A program made the translations under genes and the position numbers. From positions 1 to 10,586 of the forward strand of contig CAKOGP040002045.1 in the NCBI GenBank assembly GCA_933822405.4: a stretch of 10,586 nt of DNA, written 5' to 3'. Source of the stretch: Cylindrotheca closterium (Eukaryota; Bacillariophyta; Bacillariophyceae; Bacillariales; Bacillariaceae). The notes under the pieces are model-generated. The model saw only the letters and a list, made by a program, of their open reading frames with translations, had not been told where the DNA came from and searched no databases. Shown here piece after piece: positions 8,020-10,586 of this stretch (its first letter is position 1; every line of letters begins with the position of its first letter).

Positions 8020-8106
8020 TTCAGCGAACTGCTGAAAAATTCAGCAGTACTGCTGAAATTCAGCAGTACTGCTGAATAATTAGATTCCGTTTTGTCAGAT
8101 TGCGTC
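8020..8106. repeat. Subterminal palindrome cluster, right
   Basis: Three tandem copies of the palindrome: a degenerate one (8020-8036) and two perfect 18 bp ones (8040-8057 and 8059-8076). They are followed by AATAATTAGATTCCGTTTT, matching the left cluster (AATAAATAGATTCCGTTTT). The outward copy of ACGGAATCT at 8090-8074 forms a 16-of-17 inverted match with 7204-7220. Relative to the left cluster this one has an extra palindrome unit. Confidence 0.8.
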
Positions 8107-8203
8107 GGTTTCAGTTGGCGCGCACGCATCTCAATAGTTTAACGGTAATAATTTGGGATTCCTAGGGTACAGGTTTAGTGCTACGGACGCCGGAAGGACT
8201 ATA

Positions 8204-8225
8204 TTCAGCAGGACCTCCCTGTGTT
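8204..8225 (-). repeat. Terminal inverted repeat, right
   Basis: Exact inverted partner of 7083-7104. On the minus strand it accidentally continues the Gag reading frame as KHREVLLN, so Gag text after IKSL (8227) is transposon sequence and not Gag. Confidence 0.85.
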
Positions 8226-8226
8226 T

Positions 8227-9353
8227 CAGGCTCTTGATTACTCGGGCTGAAACGATGAATTCCAGATTGAGGTTCAGTTTTTTGGCCTCATTGTCCAGCA
8301 GGGACTGCACAATTCCAATTGATTCGTGCTTCTTACACTTTGCTAGCTCGTGCCAGAGAATGGGAAGCTGAGCTGAGGTTGTAGTACCAGCAACTCTCTT
8401 CAGGTAGGAGAGCCTTGTGGGCCACTTCTTTTCCACTGTATTTGGGGGCGCCTTGTCCGATGCTTGTCCCTGGATACCCGCTACCACTACCTCCGAAAGC
8501 GATTCCACGGAGTTCTTGGTCGTCTTATTACTCTCCTTGATGGCCGCCAAGGTCTTGGTGAGCAGTTCGTAGGTCTTGTCGGTGGAATCTCCAGTTGAGT
8601 TCTCCGAGTCCAATCCGCAGTGAGAACAGCAGGTTCTCTGACGTTCTTTGAAAGCTGATCTCTCCCGACAACCGTTTTTGCCATGCGCCAATGGTCCACG
8701 AAGTGCCGGAACTTCTCCTGCACTTCCAAAATTTTTTCAGGCTCCTCGCTGTTGGCGAGAATCTTGATTTTGTCAATCACCAATCGCAAGACTTTGCGTG
8801 CGTACGATCCGTCCCAAGTGATATCCAAGATCTCCTTGGGAAATGGGCATTCGCTTGGGTGTGACCAGTAGGTTGTAAGCCGTCTCAGGATCTTCGTCGG
8901 TGATATTCTCCATCACAAACAACTTGGAGCAATCCTGCTCGAGCTCCTCGTTTATCATCCACGCCTCCAACTTTGGAACCTTAACCAGATGGGTTTTTGA
9001 GAAGGCCTTTGCCGGCCAAGAGAATGCCAGTGGGTCGCTCCCGTTCTCCAGAACGTCATGGTCCAGCCAATTTATCAAAATGCTGCTCTTTCTTTTCGCC
9101 AACCGTTGTGTACCTAATCATTGGGCAATGCCAAAAATTAAAGTTGTTCACCTGTTCCTTTGGCCATCCCGTGTACCAGGCCGGGGCCTCCTTGTACACC
9201 CTTTTTGACAAGGCTGTTTAGATCTTGCAACTGAAGGTCCTTGGTAGGATCAAAGGCATTGAGGACCGCCTTGGAATCATGGTTTGGGTAGCTCCCCTGA
9301 GTGGTGAGGTAGCGGTAGCTCTTTTTGCGCACGGTGAAGTCTGTAATGGTCAT
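8227..9353 (-). pseudogene. Retroelement Gag, N-terminal half, frameshifted
   Basis: The first in-frame ATG is 9353-9351 (MTITDFTVRKKSYRYL). Reading on the minus strand gives LVKKGVQGGPGLVHGMAKGT, then a frame break across 9114-9151, then LAKRKSSILINWLDHDVLEN and EAWMINEELEQDCSKLFVME. A one-base shift near 8855 leads to PFPKEILDITWDGSYARKVL, and another near 8600-8650 to ENSTGDSTDKTYELLTKTLA. The last section, LPILWHELAKCKKHESIGIV followed by QSLLDNEAKKLNLN, matches my memory of diatom Gag-like proteins (W-x-x-LA...KK...LQ). It joins in frame at IKSL (8227) to LVELEF at 7081 across the transposon. The first part lies within the tandemly duplicated unit. Confidence 0.7.
9114..9151 (-). other. 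Candidate 38 bp intron or insertion in Gag
   Basis: On the minus strand the segment starts GTGAAC and ends GATTAG. Removing it joins KGTG to TQRLAKRKSS in frame, and retaining it gives a TAA after GEQL. The same segment is present unchanged in the second copy of the tandem duplication. GT-AG ends and frame restoration suggest a spliceosomal intron, but 38 bp is very short, so a small insertion is an equal alternative. Confidence 0.35.
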
Positions 9354-9462
9354 AATGATGGGTGTTACAGGTAGAAGAGCCGTGTGCTTTCCTAATCTTA
9401 AAAACGATCTATTCCTAGACTTCAAATTCCCTCTGTCAAATAAAGAGCAGTCTTTTCAAAAG

Positions 9463-9493
9463 GAATGAGCTGCAACTGAGCTGCAGCTCATTC
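9463..9493. repeat. Hairpin in Gag leader, copy A
   Basis: Perfect 12 bp arms (GAATGAGCTGCA and its complement) enclose a 7-base loop. It lies about 110 bp upstream of the Gag ATG on the minus strand, in the leader. It could be a leader RNA stem, but no function is shown. Confidence 0.6.
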
Positions 9494-9722
9494 ACCAACT
9501 TCTTTCACAACCTCTTTGGTATGTAGCTTTCCACTGTCCTACTACTGTACCTTCTTTGCATTCGTACTTGGGCGTTCCAATCCGTCCGTCCTTCGCTAGC
9601 CAACACCTGCAGTGCATCGCTTTTTTCCCCGTTTCTATTCGGAAAAAAAATACTGCGCATGCAGCAATTTGGAGAATCTTGAAAGTCACTATGCGAGTCG
9701 CTGCAGCGTTTAGTATTGTTAG
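9492..9722 (-). other. Short open frame in the duplicated Gag leader
   Basis: About 75 codons on the minus strand, including VTFKILQIAACAVFFFRIET and KYECKEGTVVGQWKATYQRG, are open in both duplicate copies (stops at 9492 and 10164). Of three substitutions between copies in this frame, two are silent and one changes Arg to His. There is no in-frame ATG start. It may be a relic exon or chance. Confidence 0.2.
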
Positions 9723-10393
9723 GCTCCCGTTCTCCAGAATGTCATGGTCCAGCCAATTTATCAAAATGCTGCTCTTTCTTTTTGCCAATGGTTGTGTACC
9801 TAATCATTGGGCAATGCCAAAAATTAAAGTTGTTCACCTGTTCCTTTGGCCATCCCGTGTACCAGGCCGGGGCCTCCTTGTACACCCTTTTTGACAAGGC
9901 TGTTTAGATCTTGCAACTGAAGGTCCTTGGTAGGATCAAAGGCATCAAGGACTGCCTTGGAATCATGGTTTGGGTAGCTCGCCTGAGTGGTGAGGAAGCG
10001 GTAGCTCTTTTTGCGTAATGGTCATAATGATGGGTGTTACAGGTAGAAGAGCCGTGTGCTTTCCTAATCTTAAAAACGATCTATTCCTAGACTTCAAATT
10101 CCCTCTGTCAAATACAGAGCAGTCTTTTCAAAAGGAATGAGCTGCAACTGAGCTGCAGCTCATTCACCAACTTCTTTCACAACCTCTTTGGTACGTAGCT
10201 TTCCACTGTCCTACTACTGTACCTTCTTTGCATTCGTACTTGGGCGTTCCAATCCGTCCGTCCTTCGCTAGCCAACACCTGCAGTGCATCGCTTTTTTCC
10301 CCGTTTCTATTCGGAAAAAAAATACTGCGCATGCAGCAATTTGGAGAATCTTGAAAGTCACTATGTGAGTTGCTGCAGCGTTTAGTATTGTTA
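9723..10393. repeat. Tandem duplication, copy B (671 bp)
   Basis: Second copy of 9037-9721. It lacks 14 bp just inside the Gag start (after GCG near 10014), so the frame from its ATG (10025-10023) stops after about 20 codons. On the minus strand it lies upstream of copy A and cannot encode Gag. The duplication ends at 10393, where unique sequence (AAATTTGGC) begins. Confidence 0.95.
10135..10165. repeat. Hairpin in Gag leader, copy B
   Basis: Identical to 9463-9493 as part of the tandem duplication, with neither arm mutated although nearby sites differ between copies. Confidence 0.6.
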
Positions 10394-10551
10394 AAATTTG
10401 GCATCCCGCATCGCACAATGCTACGACATGCTCTGTGTTGGAACACTAGTTTCACAACGAGGAATATAAAGATCATGAGCACACCAGTTGCGATATCAAA
10501 CAAACCATGCCTTTGTGGATACGATTCATCCTCATGTGGAGGAGGCCACAT
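10177..10551 (-). CDS. Hypothetical 124-residue protein with one possible membrane helix
   Basis: An ATG-initiated minus-strand frame (10551-10549) runs to a stop at 10177. Residues 1-21 are hydrophilic (MWPPPHEDESYPQRHG), and about 22-41 form a hydrophobic helix (VLMIFIFLVVKLVF). The frame enters the duplicated unit at 10393, where it overlaps a different frame that is also open. No family is recognised. The part outside the duplication could be a real N-terminus, but the whole could be chance. Confidence 0.2.
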   Translation of the reverse strand: MWPPPHEDESYPQRHGLFDIATGVLMIFIFLVVKLVFQHRACRSIVRCGMPNFNNTKRCSNSHSDFQDSPNCCMRSIFFPNRNGEKSDALQVLASEGRTDWNAQVRMQRRYSSRTVESYVPKRL

Positions 10552-10586
10552 GACCAGTCAATTGAATAATAGCAGTCGCAAAAGGA

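Larger units (their letters stand above)
7082..8226 (-). mobile_element. 1145 bp DNA transposon inserted in the Gag gene
   Basis: The ends are a perfect 22 bp inverted repeat at 7083-7104 and 8204-8225 (AACACAGGGAGG at the outer side, ending CTGCTGAA inside), with one extra unpaired base at each tip. CAG flanks both sides (7079-7081 and 8227-8229), fitting a 3 bp target duplication. On the minus strand the Gag codons read IKSL up to 8227 and LVELEF from 7081, so excision with one CAG copy restores a continuous frame. Inside are two subterminal clusters of an 18 bp palindrome and one ORF of about 209 codons. A 3 bp duplication plus repeated subterminal motifs recalls CACTA elements, and 3 bp also fits PIF/Harbinger, but the tip (CAACAC) matches neither consensus. 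No DDE transposase is recognised inside, so it is either non-autonomous or of an unknown type. Confidence 0.85.
9037..9721. repeat. Tandem duplication, copy A (685 bp)
   Basis: This segment is repeated head to tail at 9723-10393 with only about one base between copies. By eye there are 13 substitutions and one 14 bp gap, about 98 percent identity. On the minus strand it covers the 5' leader and about the first 90 codons of Gag. Copy A keeps the longer Gag frame. Confidence 0.95.

Noticed and set aside
7241..8076. CRISPR array or bacterial terminators, from the repeated palindromes
   Set aside because: There are no regular unique spacers, the copies are in two clusters 800 bp apart, and the context is eukaryotic transposon DNA.
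7223..8106. A short LTR-type element, with the two clusters as direct terminal repeats
   Set aside because: No TG...CA ends, primer-binding site or polypurine tract is visible, and the outer 22 bp inverted repeats with CAG duplication explain the structure better.
8131..8226. Apparent C-terminus of the N-terminal Gag frame (KHREVLLN to LLPLNY)
   Set aside because: This is transposon terminal sequence read through in the Gag frame, not Gag.
8900..9221. Plus-strand frames of 74-102 codons within the duplicated region
   Set aside because: They are antisense to the Gag frame, which carries the more protein-like reading, and lack recognisable motifs.
10532..10553. Small inverted repeat TCATGTGG...CCACATGA
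   Set aside because: Only 8 bp arms, a single copy and no supporting context; expected by chance at this scale.

Overview
The window looks like a gene-poor, transposon-rich piece of a eukaryotic nuclear genome, most likely a diatom or related stramenopile. Most remnants are broken by stops and frameshifts. The clearest taxonomic clue is a degraded Gag-Pol on the minus strand, which carries a C-x3-H-x4-C-x3-C zinc knuckle and the block that precedes the reverse transcriptase core. I recall this architecture from families abundant in diatom genomes, but I could not search for it, so the organism call is moderate. There are no bacterial operons, tRNAs, rRNAs or CRISPR arrays.

Layout. At 1-872 there is an unidentified coding remnant on the plus strand. 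At about 856-1271 there are weak minus-strand open frames. A 416 bp foldback element at 1702-2117 lies directly upstream of an ankyrin-repeat gene or recent pseudogene (about 2210-3173). About 0.8 kb with nothing recognisable follows (3274-4109). From 4110 to 5780 the minus strand holds an unidentified frameshifted reading frame and then a DDE-type transposase pseudogene. From 5893 to 9353 the minus strand holds one collinear retroelement Gag-Pol pseudogene. Its 5' part lies inside an imperfect head-to-tail duplication of about 686 bp (9037-9721 and 9723-10393).

The central observation is that the Gag gene is split by a 1145 bp insertion (7082-8226). The insertion has perfect 22 bp terminal inverted repeats and a 3 bp target duplication (CAG). 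Removing it, with one copy of the duplication, joins the two Gag halves in frame. It carries its own ORF of about 209 codons and two subterminal clusters of an 18 bp palindrome. The half-site of that palindrome (CTGCTGAA) is also the inner end of the terminal repeats. It looks like a self-contained DNA transposon that I cannot assign to a named family.

Inferred order of events: a Gag-Pol retroelement inserted, the 1145 bp DNA element jumped into its Gag gene, point decay followed, and the 5' end was duplicated in tandem at an undetermined stage. The ankyrin gene is the only plausible host gene, and it too is damaged at both ends.
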